Origin: Clostridium fungisolvens
GTDB taxonomy: Bacteria > Bacillota > Clostridia > Clostridiales > Clostridiaceae
Assembly (NCBI RefSeq): GCF_014193895.1
Contig: NZ_BLZR01000001.1
Coordinates: 2,356,001-2,420,000, forward strand
Length of the DNA: 64,000 nucleotides
Direction of reading: 5' to 3'
In this document: one piece after another, positions 25,913-34,821 of the stretch
How the letters are laid out: each line of letters starts with the position of its first letter
How positions within the stretch are numbered: the stretch's first letter is position 1
Made by a program: the position numbers and the translations under genes
Notes under the pieces: generated by a model
What the model was told of the DNA's origin: nothing
Seen by the model: the letters and a program-made list of their open reading frames with translations, nothing else
Databases searched by the model: none

Positions 25913-28900
25913 TTATTCTGCATTCTTTAATGATTCAATCATATCTATTTTATCAAATCTTTTATACATAGCTAAATTGACTATAATAGAGAACATTATT
26001 GTTAATAACACAGAATATAAGAAATAAATCGGCTTTATAGTTCTTAAAAACATTATTACATTAGTTTCTGCTGCAGATACAACAAAATTATTAATAAGTA
26101 TTCCTACTGCTATACCAGCAATACTTCCTATTACAGTTAATATCATGTTTTCTCTGTATATATATGCCGCAAGCTCATGATTATAAAATCCAAGCAATTT
26201 TATGGTAGCAAGCTCTCTTCTTCTCTCACTTATATTAATATTAGTTAAATTATAAATGACAACAAAAGCAAGAACACCTGCTGATGCTATAAGTATTAAT
26301 ACAACTGAATTTATACTGTTCATGCTCTTATTAAAATCAAGGTGAGTACTATTTTTGAAGCTTGTGGATCCAACCTTATCAATAGTATTAAAATCTTCTG
26401 CTAGCTTGTTTTCAGTATCCTTGGACTTATCTTTAATTAATGCAAAAAATCCACTATACTTAACATCTTCCCCCGAAAGTTCTTTATAATAATTTGAACT
26501 CATATATATATAGTGCTGAACATAATGTTCTGTTATTGCAGCAACCTTAGCCTTCATTACCTTATCATTAACAGTTATTTCAATCACATCTCCGACCTTT
26601 TTATTAACTAGCTTTGATAACTTTTCAGTAATTATAACACCATCATCGGTAAGTTGAAGTTTTTTACCTTTCTTAGAAAGATTTATATAGTTATTTAGTG
26701 TATCACTTTTCTCAGGAACAACTATATATGCATCTTCATTAGATGAATCAGCCTTCTTAATTGTGGCATTCTTAGAATAAGTAAAAAGTATGGATTTAAT
26801 GTTTTGGTTGCTAGCAATTTTTTCTTCAATATTCTTTTTCTCATCGTTATCTACATTTTGAGTAAGGGAGGTTTGCATATCATAAATATAGATATCGTTA
26901 AATTGCTTTTCTACCGCACCAAGTATTCCATCCTTTAATCCATAGCCTGTTATCATAAGTCCAGTACAGGCAGCGATTCCAATAACTGTCATGAAAAATC
27001 TCTGCTTATATCTAAATATATTTCTAGCAGTTACCTTTCTTGTAAAGCTCAATCTTTTCCATATAAAAGGTAGTTGTTCAAGCAAAATCTTTTTACCAGA
27101 CTTAGGTGGTTTAGGTCTAAGTAGTGATGCTGGAACTTCTCTAAGTTCATCTAATGTAGCTGCAACTGCAGCCACAGTTGTAAATAATATAGCAATCAAA
27201 CAAGCTTCTACTGCTAAGATAGTGTTAAATGGAGTTAATGAATTTGGTATTGCATAAAGTGAAGTATATGCATTCATTATAAGTGGAGGGAATAATTTAA
27301 ACCCAAAAGAAACTCCGATTACACTTCCTAGTACACTGGCTGATAAAGAATAAATTAAATAATGGGCAACAATGGCTGCTCTTGAATAACCTAATGCCTT
27401 AAAAGTACCTATTTCTATTCTATTTTCTTGAACCATTCTGGTCATTGTAGTGAGGCTCACAAGGGCAGCGACCAAGAAAAATATCAAAGGAAAAGCTTTT
27501 CCGATATTATCGATTCTATCACTATCCTGTCTATAATTTTCATACCCTACATTTTGAGATCTTCCTAGTACATACCATTCTGGATTCTTTATTTCCTTTA
27601 ACTTATCTCTATTCTTTTGTATTTCATTTTCTGCGTCTTTTATTTTATTGTTTGCTTTATCTTCTTCGTCTTTTAGTTTTAAAGTATTTTCTTCTAAATC
27701 TTTTTCACCATCTGCAAGCTTCTTTTTAGCATCATTTAGCTTTGTAATGCCTTCAGCTTTACCTTTATTAAGCTCCACTTCAGCATCAGCAATTTTTTTC
27801 TTGCTGCTTTCTAGTTCACTTCTACCAGCTAAGAGCTGTTTTTCTCCTGAAAGAAGTTCATTTTCTTTCGTTGTAATAACTGCTTTTTGAGTATTAATCT
27901 CAGCAATTCCACTGTCAAATTTAGCTTTAGTATCTGTAAGTTCCTTTGCGTTAGGCATTTGAGCTAACATTCCGCTACTGTTTAAGAAACCATACATTGA
28001 ATCAAAGTCTTTACCTTTTATTCCATTATTAAAAGCCTGATTTAAAGTGTTATATTGCATGATTAGCATTGGATTTGTAGGATCTTTGTCTAAACTTTCT
28101 TTTAATGTTGTTAACTGTGCTTGCATTCCATTAGAAATACCATCAGCAGCTAACTTTTTACCTTCACTTATCTTTAGTAATCCATCCTCAAGTTGTTTTT
28201 TTCCTGCAGCTATTGCAATTTTCCCATTCTCAATTTCAGCAGAACTTTCATTAAGCTTTGTTTCCCCATCTTGAATTGCTTTTTTTCCATCTGCTATTTG
28301 TTTTTCTCCATCAGAGATTTTCTTATTGTATAAATCTTCGTTTTTCTTAAGTTCAGCTTTACCTTGATCAAGTTTAATTCTTCCATCTTCCAGTTTTTTA
28401 TGAGCATCAGCAAATTTATCTGCTGCTTCCTGTTTCGAACTATTTAGCTTATCTTCTGCTTCTTTCAGCTTATCCTCAGCAGTTTTCATCACATCCGCAT
28501 ATCTGACTTCGCTTCTTTTTAATCCAAGAGTCTTAAAATCTTTTTCTAAACTTGATATCACTTCTTTATACTTTTCATTATTTAAAAGACTGTTTTTTGA
28601 TTCTGCACTTTCAGCTCTCACATATATTTCTGTAAAAACCTCACTTTTGAATACTTCAGGTAGTATATATACAAATCCTCTAACTGAACCATTTCCTACG
28701 GAGCTTAATTGTCTTTGACCTGAAGCATATATAGGGGATTTTGCTGACCCCACTATTTCAAATTCAGTATTGTTTAACTTGTCTTCTATATTTGTATCAT
28801 TACCTGATTGTAGTTTAATTTTGTCACCAATCTTAAGATTGTTTTCCTTTAGAAATCTATCTTCAGCTATAGCCTCAGTATTGTTATTAGGTCTTCTCCC

Positions 28901-29266
28901 CTCAACCAGTTTTATTGAATTAATTCCACTTTCTGATGGAAGAGTATTTATATTCAATACTAATGAGTGATCTTCTTTCACAATAACAGCATCAAGAGAA
29001 TAAGAACCTTCTGCTGCTGTTACACCTTTTTGCTTTTTCACCTCTTCCAAATCATCCTTGGTAAGTCCCAGCGTTGAAATAAGTTTAAAGTCCATCAAAT
29101 TATTGCTACTAAAATATGAATCTGCTGATGCTTTCATATCTGGACTAGTAGCTCTTACACCTGCATAAAAAGATACACCAACTGCTATTATGATAACTAT
29201 TGATAAAAATCTTGAAAGTGTTTTTCTAATATCTCTGAATAAATTTTTAAAAAATGTCTTTTTCAT
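25913..29266 (-). CDS. Large FtsX-type ABC transporter permease with coiled-coil insert
   Basis: About 1117 residues. An N-terminal helix (SIVIIIAVGVSFYAGVRA), a large extracytoplasmic part and two FtsX permease cores (helices near 600-720 and at the C-terminus). Between about residues 270 and 575 there is a long heptad-like region full of Lys, Glu and Asp (KLEDGRIKLDQGKAELKKNE, IADGKKAIQDGETKLNESSA), predicted to be an extended coiled coil outside the membrane. The basic N-terminus MKKTFFKNLFRDIRKTLSRF is typical. ATG 29266 is preferred; it lies just past the ATPase stop. Probably exports peptide or lipid substrates, or signals to wall hydrolases; substrate unknown. Confidence 0.88.
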   Translation of the reverse strand: MKKTFFKNLFRDIRKTLSRFLSIVIIIAVGVSFYAGVRATSPDMKASADSYFSSNNLMDFKLISTLGLTKDDLEEVKKQKGVTAAEGSYSLDAVIVKEDHSLVLNINTLPSESGINSIKLVEGRRPNNNTEAIAEDRFLKENNLKIGDKIKLQSGNDTNIEDKLNNTEFEIVGSAKSPIYASGQRQLSSVGNGSVRGFVYILPEVFKSEVFTEIYVRAESAESKNSLLNNEKYKEVISSLEKDFKTLGLKRSEVRYADVMKTAEDKLKEAEDKLNSSKQEAADKFADAHKKLEDGRIKLDQGKAELKKNEDLYNKKISDGEKQIADGKKAIQDGETKLNESSAEIENGKIAIAAGKKQLEDGLLKISEGKKLAADGISNGMQAQLTTLKESLDKDPTNPMLIMQYNTLNQAFNNGIKGKDFDSMYGFLNSSGMLAQMPNAKELTDTKAKFDSGIAEINTQKAVITTKENELLSGEKQLLAGRSELESSKKKIADAEVELNKGKAEGITKLNDAKKKLADGEKDLEENTLKLKDEEDKANNKIKDAENEIQKNRDKLKEIKNPEWYVLGRSQNVGYENYRQDSDRIDNIGKAFPLIFFLVAALVSLTTMTRMVQENRIEIGTFKALGYSRAAIVAHYLIYSLSASVLGSVIGVSFGFKLFPPLIMNAYTSLYAIPNSLTPFNTILAVEACLIAILFTTVAAVAATLDELREVPASLLRPKPPKSGKKILLEQLPFIWKRLSFTRKVTARNIFRYKQRFFMTVIGIAACTGLMITGYGLKDGILGAVEKQFNDIYIYDMQTSLTQNVDNDEKKNIEEKIASNQNIKSILFTYSKNATIKKADSSNEDAYIVVPEKSDTLNNYINLSKKGKKLQLTDDGVIITEKLSKLVNKKVGDVIEITVNDKVMKAKVAAITEHYVQHYIYMSSNYYKELSGEDVKYSGFFALIKDKSKDTENKLAEDFNTIDKVGSTSFKNSTHLDFNKSMNSINSVVLILIASAGVLAFVVIYNLTNINISERRRELATIKLLGFYNHELAAYIYRENMILTVIGSIAGIAVGILINNFVVSAAETNVIMFLRTIKPIYFLYSVLLTIMFSIIVNLAMYKRFDKIDMIESLKNAE

Positions 29267-29268
29267 AC

Positions 29269-29973
29269 TTACCACTCAATGCTTTCTATTGGCACCGGAT
29301 TTGAATTAGTTTTAACACTTTCAACCTTACCACTTTTAACAGTTATTATTTTGTCAGCAATTGGTGCTATAGCTGTATTATGTGTAATTACTATTACAGT
29401 CATATTGTATTTTTTAGAGGTATCAGAAAGAAGTTTTAATATTGATTTACCCGTATTATAGTCTAATGCACCTGTTGGTTCGTCACAAAGTAACAGCTTT
29501 GGATTCTTTGCAAGAGCTCTTGCTATTGACACTCTTTGTTGTTCTCCTCCAGAAAGCTGAGAAGGGAAATTGTTTATTCTATGTTCAAGCCCCACATTCT
29601 TAAGTACTTCTACTGGATTCATTGGTTCTTTGCATATTTCAACAGCAAGTTCAACATTTTCTACAGCATTTAGGTTTTGCACTAAATTATAGAATTGAAA
29701 TACAAATCCAATATCTTCTCTTCTATACTTTGTCAACATTTTAGTATTGTAACTGCTTATTTCATTATCATCTACATAAATCTTCCCTTCAGTCACATGA
29801 TCCATTCCACCTAGAAGATTAAGGATAGTAGACTTACCTGCCCCGCTGGCACCAAGTACAATGACAAATTCCCCTTTTTCAATAGAAAAGGAAACATCGT
29901 CAACTGCTTTAATTACTACTTCACCCATGGTATAACTTTTTCTAACATTTTTTAACTCGATAAAACTCCCCAT
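29269..29973 (-). CDS. ABC transporter ATPase (MacB/LolD-type)
   Basis: A 234-residue ATPase for the adjoining FtsX permease. Walker A GASGAGKSTILNLLGG, Q-loop FVFQFYNLVQNLNAVENV, signature LSGGEQQRVSIARAL, Walker B LLLCDEPTGALD and the switch His VITHNTA are all present. The ATG at 29973 has GGAGG 7-8 bases upstream, whereas a TTG five codons earlier overlaps that site. It ends next to the permease start. A palindrome GAACgaaaGTTC lies about 30 bases upstream. Confidence 0.94.
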   Translation of the reverse strand: MGSFIELKNVRKSYTMGEVVIKAVDDVSFSIEKGEFVIVLGASGAGKSTILNLLGGMDHVTEGKIYVDDNEISSYNTKMLTKYRREDIGFVFQFYNLVQNLNAVENVELAVEICKEPMNPVEVLKNVGLEHRINNFPSQLSGGEQQRVSIARALAKNPKLLLCDEPTGALDYNTGKSILKLLSDTSKKYNMTVIVITHNTAIAPIADKIITVKSGKVESVKTNSNPVPIESIEW

Positions 29974-30074
29974 TGACTTTTCCTCCAAATTATTTGTGAA
30001 CTTTCGTTCTCTTTTAGATTAAAATTTTTATTACTATTTTTATAAAGTACCGATTATATTTTCAATTTCTTTTA

Positions 30075-30671
30075 CTAAAAGTATTCAAGCTTATTTATTA
30101 TATCATTGTAAAATATATCGATTAGGTTTAATATTAACTTTCGAACTTCAACTTCTTCACTTTTTTCTTTTAATATAATTGAGATACTCTCAACAAGACT
30201 GTAGGAAAGAAGATATATTATAAAATTATCTTTAAGCTTTTTACCCTGAATAGTTAATCCATACTCCATTACCTCTGTGACAACTCTAGTAATAAAATCT
30301 ACAAAAGTAACCTTACAATTTTCGTATTTTGAACCTTCACTTTTATTAAGTAATATGGCTAGCTCAACTCTATTTTCATCAAATATCTCCATTATCTTTT
30401 CCAGAAGGCTATAGAATATATCTTCCGCCTTATCGTTAAGTTCTACCTTTTTGAATTGATTTATGTACTCCATAACTTTATGATAGACTGCACCTATAAG
30501 GCTTTCATATAGATCCTCTTTACTAGCAAAATATTTATATATATTACCAACTGAAGTACCAGAATTTTTAGCTATGCTCCTAATGGAAGCAGCTTTATAT
30601 CCCTTAGTATTAAATTCTTTTATTGCTTGGTTGATAATACTTTTTCTAATTTCATCCTTTTGATATTGCAT
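30075..30671 (-). CDS. TetR family regulator of the ABC exporter
   Basis: A 198-residue repressor. The HTH is at about residues 8-50 (IINQAIKEFNTKGYKAASIR, SIAKNSGTSVGNIYKYFASK), with a helical ligand domain after it. ATG 30671 is correct because GGAGG precedes it and a promoter overlaps the longer frame. It is followed by the exporter genes after an 86-base gap and is read in the same direction, so it probably represses its own operon. Ligand unknown. Confidence 0.9.
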   Translation of the reverse strand: MQYQKDEIRKSIINQAIKEFNTKGYKAASIRSIAKNSGTSVGNIYKYFASKEDLYESLIGAVYHKVMEYINQFKKVELNDKAEDIFYSLLEKIMEIFDENRVELAILLNKSEGSKYENCKVTFVDFITRVVTEVMEYGLTIQGKKLKDNFIIYLLSYSLVESISIILKEKSEEVEVRKLILNLIDIFYNDIINKLEYF

Positions 30672-30696
30672 TAGAAAACCTCCGTTCACTTTTAAA

Positions 30697-30725
30697 ATTT
30701 TACTCTTAAAAAAAGTCAATGTCAA
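30697..30725 (-). promoter_or_regulatory. Promoter of the TetR-exporter unit
   Basis: Leftward TTGACA (30725-30720), 17-base spacer, TAAAAT (30702-30697), about 25 bases before the TetR start. It excludes the longer reading of the TetR gene. Confidence 0.75.
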
Positions 30726-30795
30726 CTTACTGCTTTATTAACATATTTTTATATATATAAAAGCTACTTATTAATAAATAGATATTTATTATAAT

Positions 30796-30834
30796 AAAAA
30801 GACAATCTATCAATTGTTGATAGGATTGTCTTTC
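30796..30834 (-). terminator. Terminator after the flavodoxin gene
   Basis: Leftward aaagacaatc...gattgtcttttta with an inner pair ctatcaa/ttgatag. Situated about 25 bases past the flavodoxin stop. Confidence 0.85.
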
Positions 30835-30857
30835 TTGTTATAATCCAATATAAATTG

Positions 30858-31343
30858 TTATATAGTTCTATTCATAGCATTTGTAAAATCTTCTATAGTA
30901 TCTTCTGAAAGTTTATAAACACTGCCTTTAATTCCTGTTATCTTTTTAATCATTGCTTTTTCGAAAAAATTTAATTTTTCAAACTTATATTCATAACCAA
31001 AAGAGCATTTACATATAGCATTTTCGTATAGTTTAGCAGGAAATGCATTTTTTAATTCTTTATCCTTTTCCTCTTCCTTATCAGCGCCTCCACATATAAA
31101 AAGCCCTACTCGCTTCATTAAGAGCTCTTCTTCATGGTTTATTGCAAATTGTTTCAACTTTTTTTGTATATTTCCTATATATATTGACCCACCTAATATT
31201 ATGTTATCAAATTCAATTAGAGAAGGGGGATCCTGTTTAAGAATATTAACAATAACTACTTCATCTTTCATTTTATCTTTTATAAGATTTGAAGCTTTTT
31301 CAACTGTACCATATTTAGTAGCATAAATAATTAAACTTTTCAT
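30858..31343 (-). CDS. Flavodoxin-domain protein (HemG-like flavodoxin)
   Basis: A 161-residue protein of the flavodoxin_5 type. The FMN phosphate loop is IIYATKYGTVEKA near the N-terminus, then ILGGSIYIGNIQ and FICGGADKEEEKD in place of the usual flavin-contacting loops. Such proteins resemble HemG-type oxidases but serve unknown redox roles in clostridia. It begins 2 bases after the membrane protein gene, so they are cotranscribed under the upstream TetR regulator. Confidence 0.8.
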   Translation of the reverse strand: MKSLIIYATKYGTVEKASNLIKDKMKDEVVIVNILKQDPPSLIEFDNIILGGSIYIGNIQKKLKQFAINHEEELLMKRVGLFICGGADKEEEKDKELKNAFPAKLYENAICKCSFGYEYKFEKLNFFEKAMIKKITGIKGSVYKLSEDTIEDFTNAMNRTI

Positions 31344-31345
31344 AA

Positions 31346-32227
31346 TTATCTCCTAACCATATGATTATTTTCTTTAACATTACTAATTACAAGATAAAGG
31401 CAATAAATAATAATTAAATTGAAACAGGGAAATATAACCATCTCACCTACTGACATTGAAATACCTGAATATATTTGACCTATTATCATAGCTGTTATTG
31501 CTGTGAGCATAGAGATTTCTTTAATTATCATTATCGGTGCTAAAAGATACCCTAATGACTTATTTTTAATTAATAAAATTCCTGACATTATTGCTATCGG
31601 AACAACAAAACCTAAATCAAGCGCCTGTATAGGCAAAGTAGTATAATACTCTAGTCCTTCCGGATATCCTCCTTTTAAAAATGCTGCTCCAATTTTGCCA
31701 ACCCACATTAAACCAACGACAAAAGACATAAACAATAAAAATCCTCCAATAAACTTTCTCGGAATTTTATCACTAAAATAGAATTTAATGTTGTCAATAT
31801 CAAAAGACGTAATCATCAGTGTAAGTGAGAAAAAACTCATTGACATTAAAGCTACATAGATTAAGAAGAATTTATTATACATTGACAGAAAGCTGTACGA
31901 TGTATAGGTGTAAAAAAAATAACCTAATGTTCCTGTAAGTAACAATTTGCCTTTCATGAGCCCTTTGTTTGCCAAAAACATTGAAATCAGTAGCAATGGA
32001 ACTGCTAGAATTATTGTAACTATATCTTGAGAAATTGCTTGAGAAGCTATGGAAACAGAATCATTATGATATAGACCTCTTCCATACATTTTAACAAGCT
32101 CTCCACCAATTGTAGTAAATTCAGTTTTGCCATAACTTTGATTGGAAAAAACACCGTATACTGCCGCTAAAAGTGATAAAAGTAATATTAAGATTGAAAG
32201 AATTTTTACAGATATTCTTAATTTCAT
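31346..32227 (-). CDS. Polytopic membrane protein, unknown function
   Basis: A 293-residue protein with about seven to eight hydrophobic helices (first: ILSILILLLSLLAAVYGVFS at residues 9-28). No transporter motif recognised. It lies between a TetR gene (24-base gap) and a flavodoxin gene (2-base gap), which suggests a small TetR-controlled unit. I do not recognise a characterised family. Confidence 0.75.
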   Translation of the reverse strand: MKLRISVKILSILILLLSLLAAVYGVFSNQSYGKTEFTTIGGELVKMYGRGLYHNDSVSIASQAISQDIVTIILAVPLLLISMFLANKGLMKGKLLLTGTLGYFFYTYTSYSFLSMYNKFFLIYVALMSMSFFSLTLMITSFDIDNIKFYFSDKIPRKFIGGFLLFMSFVVGLMWVGKIGAAFLKGGYPEGLEYYTTLPIQALDLGFVVPIAIMSGILLIKNKSLGYLLAPIMIIKEISMLTAITAMIIGQIYSGISMSVGEMVIFPCFNLIIIYCLYLVISNVKENNHMVRR

Positions 32228-32251
32228 CTAATTAACCTCACTTTTTAATAT

Positions 32252-32866
32252 TTAATATTTTAATATTTTGAAAACTGCTTCAATATGACAATTAATAAGT
32301 TTTTCTTTTTGCTCAATAGTAATAAAATCCTCAATCATAAGCCTTATTATTAGCCCAAAGGTTGATGTCCATATGATTTGAGCTGTAACTTCTATTTTAC
32401 TTTTATCAATATCACTTTCATTCCATAAGCTTTCTATACACTTACATAGTATCCCTATGGCTTTCCGTTCTTTTGACGCCCCTTCAAATAGAACTGACGT
32501 ATGTTGAAGCACATTTGGTGAGCTATTCAAAAGCAAATTTCTATATTCCTCTTTCATTTTTAAAGCCATATTGATATAATTTCTTAATGCAACTTCTAGT
32601 CTACTTGCAGGTTCACCATCGATATCTTCCATAATTGATATAGACTCAATAATCTTCTTATATCCTTCTCTCATTATGCAGTCAATTATCTCATCTTTAT
32701 CCTTAAAGTAATGATATATAATTGGTGCAGTATACTCTATTTTATCTGCTATTTTTCTTACAGTAACACTGTCAATTCCTTCTGTATTTATGATATCTTT
32801 TGCTGCATTTAATATAAGCTCTTTCTTTTCTTGCCTTTCTCTTTCTCTTCTATCTTGAATACCCAT
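32252..32866 (-). CDS. TetR family regulator
   Basis: A 204-residue repressor whose first residues are MGIQDRRERERQEKKELILN, followed by a HTH of the TetR type (SVTVRKIADKIEYTAPIIYH). ATG 32866 has GGAG upstream; the longer frame would start inside the promoter. Regulated region is immediately upstream and holds three tandem operator-like units. First gene of the unit with the membrane protein and flavodoxin. Confidence 0.9.
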   Translation of the reverse strand: MGIQDRRERERQEKKELILNAAKDIINTEGIDSVTVRKIADKIEYTAPIIYHYFKDKDEIIDCIMREGYKKIIESISIMEDIDGEPASRLEVALRNYINMALKMKEEYRNLLLNSSPNVLQHTSVLFEGASKERKAIGILCKCIESLWNESDIDKSKIEVTAQIIWTSTFGLIIRLMIEDFITIEQKEKLINCHIEAVFKILKY

Positions 32867-32883
32867 TTTTAATACTCCTATCC

Positions 32884-32935
32884 AATCATTTAACACCATC
32901 AAATCATTTAACACCATTAAATCATTTAACAACGT
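32884..32935 (-). repeat. Three 18-base direct repeats in the TetR leader
   Basis: aatcatttaacaccat at 32884-32899, 32902-32917 and (with acgt end) 32920-32935, spacing 18. Read leftward the first unit holds the palindrome TTAAATGATTTAA; the others differ by one or two bases. Lies between the start point and the TetR ATG. Confidence 0.85.
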
Positions 32936-32942
32936 TAAATTA

Positions 32943-32971
32943 ATCATATCACTGTAAAATTCTGGTGTCAA
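32943..32971 (-). promoter_or_regulatory. Promoter of the TetR unit
   Basis: Leftward TTGACA (32971-32966), 17-base spacer, TATGAT (32948-32943). The expected start (about 32936) abuts the outermost of the three repeats. A near-consensus promoter with operator-like units directly downstream is the layout of an autorepressed gene. Confidence 0.8.
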
Positions 32972-33063
32972 TTGCTAAATACTAACTATATACCTCTCTT
33001 TAAAGATAATTATTTAATTTAGAAATCTAAAACATTGAATATTAATATTTCTTACGAAAACAG

Positions 33064-33110
33064 AAAACCACTAGTTAATTCACTACTATGAGTAAAATAA
33101 CTAGTGGTTT
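33064..33110 (-). terminator. Terminator downstream of the second YitT gene
   Basis: aaaccactagtta / taactagtggttt, a 13-base stem with a T-rich tail in the leftward direction, about 100 bases after the YitT stop. Confidence 0.65.
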
Positions 33111-33212
33111 CATTTTTAGATAACTTTCATTCGTTGAATATTTTTCCATAAACTTTATCTCATCTTCAGCCTTACCATTAAATAAAGAGTAATAATATCG
33201 TTTAATTAGTAG

Positions 33213-34058
33213 CTAACTAAAAGTAAAACCCTCGCCAACTACCTCATTTACTTCATTAATTGTAATAAAAGCCCTATCATCAATACTTCCAATATACTCC
33301 TTCAACTGAATAAACTGTTTTCTAGTAAGAATCGTAGTTATAACTTCGCTTTCATTATTATTATAAGCACCTTTGGCATAGTAAATCGTTGCACTTCTTT
33401 CTAGTATATCCATTATATATCTTTTGATTTCTTCTCCTTGTGAACTTATTATTGCAACTTGCTTATATGTGTTTAAAGTTTTAATCACTTTGTCTATAAG
33501 AGTACAGTTTATTATTACTCCTAGTATTGAATAAAGCCCTATGTTAATCCCAAATATTGATGTAGCAGCAATAGTTATAATAATATCTGCTGCTAGAAGT
33601 GAGTTACCAATAGATATATTAAAGTATTTATTAATTATTTTAGCAATTATATCAGTTCCGCCTGTAGATGCATTTTGATTAAATACTATCCCCATACCTA
33701 GTCCACAAATAAGCACTCCGAAAATCAGCTGTATTAGCACATCATCACTTATTGGTTTAATGTTAGGAAATACTTCTTCCAGGATTAGTATAACCCCAGA
33801 AATAGAAAAGCTACAAAATATTGTTTTTCCACCAAAAAAAGGTCCAATCACCAATATACCCAATAAAAATAGTATTATTTCCATACACATCATTAATCCA
33901 CCAATAGGAAGTTTAGGTATTAAGCTGTTAATAATAATAGCTATTCCACTAATTCCCCCTGCAGCAATCCTATTTGGAGCCAGAAAAAAATAGGTACCTA
34001 AAGCTACTAAAACAGATCCAGTAAATAGCAGTAAAAAATCTTTCAATTTATTTTTCAT
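33213..34058 (-). CDS. YitT family membrane protein (second copy)
   Basis: A 281-residue paralogue of the protein at 18680-19528, with five or six N-terminal helices (FFLAPNRIAAGGISGIAIII, NQNASTGGTDIIAKIINKYF) and a C-terminal DUF2179 domain ending in YIGSIDDRAFITINEVNEVV. AGGAGGAGG precedes the ATG. Its leader holds an attenuator-like structure. Substrate unknown. Confidence 0.88.
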   Translation of the reverse strand: MKNKLKDFLLLFTGSVLVALGTYFFLAPNRIAAGGISGIAIIINSLIPKLPIGGLMMCMEIILFLLGILVIGPFFGGKTIFCSFSISGVILILEEVFPNIKPISDDVLIQLIFGVLICGLGMGIVFNQNASTGGTDIIAKIINKYFNISIGNSLLAADIIITIAATSIFGINIGLYSILGVIINCTLIDKVIKTLNTYKQVAIISSQGEEIKRYIMDILERSATIYYAKGAYNNNESEVITTILTRKQFIQLKEYIGSIDDRAFITINEVNEVVGEGFTFS

Positions 34059-34110
34059 GTAATTCCTCCTCCTGTCATTTAACTTAAGAAAAAGTTTAAG
34101 TTATTTTCAA

Positions 34111-34209
34111 CAAAAAAGAGCACATAAATCAAAATATGCAATAGGCTTCTTTAACCAATTAACAATTTAAGATTTATATGCTCTCATTACACAGAAGCAA
34201 TCTTCTGTG
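34111..34209 (-). promoter_or_regulatory. Structured leader of the second YitT gene (attenuator-like)
   Basis: Leftward order: perfect hairpin cacagaagattgcttctgtg (34209-34190), then a 14-base arm agagcatataaatc (34184-34171), a 40-base loop, and the closing arm gatttatgtgctct (34130-34117) followed by TTTTTTG, about 50 bases before the gene. The last hairpin resembles a terminator. Bases gcttct in the first hairpin can pair with agaagc in the loop, giving an alternative fold. Does not match a riboswitch I know. Confidence 0.5.
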
Positions 34210-34352
34210 AACGTCTTTTATTTACAACTTAATATTATCCAAAATTATACTTTATGTCAATCTTTAAATTTATTTTAACGTTTTATGCCTATATAGCCAA
34301 ATATTATTCTATATTGGTTAAGTTTCTTACTTTTATTACGATATGTTAAATA

Positions 34353-34419
34353 TACCACTTCTTTAAACTGTATTTTTCATAGAATCCCCTATAATTTAAT
34401 AAGTTTAAAGAAAGTGGTA
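34353..34419. repeat. 18-base inverted repeat
   Basis: taccacttctttaaact and agtttaaagaaagtggta, separated by about 30 bases, in a gene-free region. No T-run. Purpose unknown. Confidence 0.5.
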
Positions 34420-34550
34420 CTACGCTTTAATACTGTAAATATTCTATGCAAATGTATATTAGACATGATTATCTTTTTAATTAAAAATCAAAGTAGGAAC
34501 TTTTCGAATAAATTACTAAAATATGCACAATATAATATTGTAACTAACCT

Positions 34551-34619
34551 AAGACATATACTTCAGTAATTTGAAATATATCCTCAATTTCAAGTTATTA
34601 AATTAAGTTTATATGTCTT
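34551..34619. repeat. Inverted repeat with nested hairpin
   Basis: aagacatata...tatatgtctt at the ends and ttgaaata/tttcaa in the centre. In the same gene-free stretch as the preceding item. Confidence 0.4.
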
Positions 34620-34651
34620 TAATTACTCACTGTGGTCAATGCTAAAACCAA

Positions 34652-34700
34652 AATAATCCAAACACTAATTTCATTTAGAGTTTGGATTATTTGCATTTTA
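34652..34700. terminator. Hairpin with T-rich tail
   Basis: aataatccaaacactaa pairs with ttagagtttggattatt; the plus side continues gcattttaatatttttt. It lies about 120 bases after the stop of the small leftward gene at 34822, for which it may be the terminator, or it serves a transcript from the left. The whole 34210-34820 stretch holds only these palindromes. Confidence 0.5.
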
Positions 34701-34821
34701 ATATTTTTTGTTATTATAAAAATCTTTACATAGGTTTACTTAGTATAATATAACGTACATTAAATTAAATTTTTTGCTTTTTTTGCTCAGTAAAAATATC
34801 TTCAGATATCAGACTTATTCT

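Noticed and set aside
29999..30014. GAACgaaaGTTC palindrome as the operator of the TetR at 30.1-30.7 kb
   Set aside because: Plausible, but the TetR gene's own promoter has only a partial match (gtgaac), so the link is too weak to claim.
32867..32971. N-terminal extension of the TetR protein with repeated LNDLMV
   Set aside because: The repeat is DNA-level: the frame starts inside the promoter (-35 at 32971), so these codons are leader, not protein.
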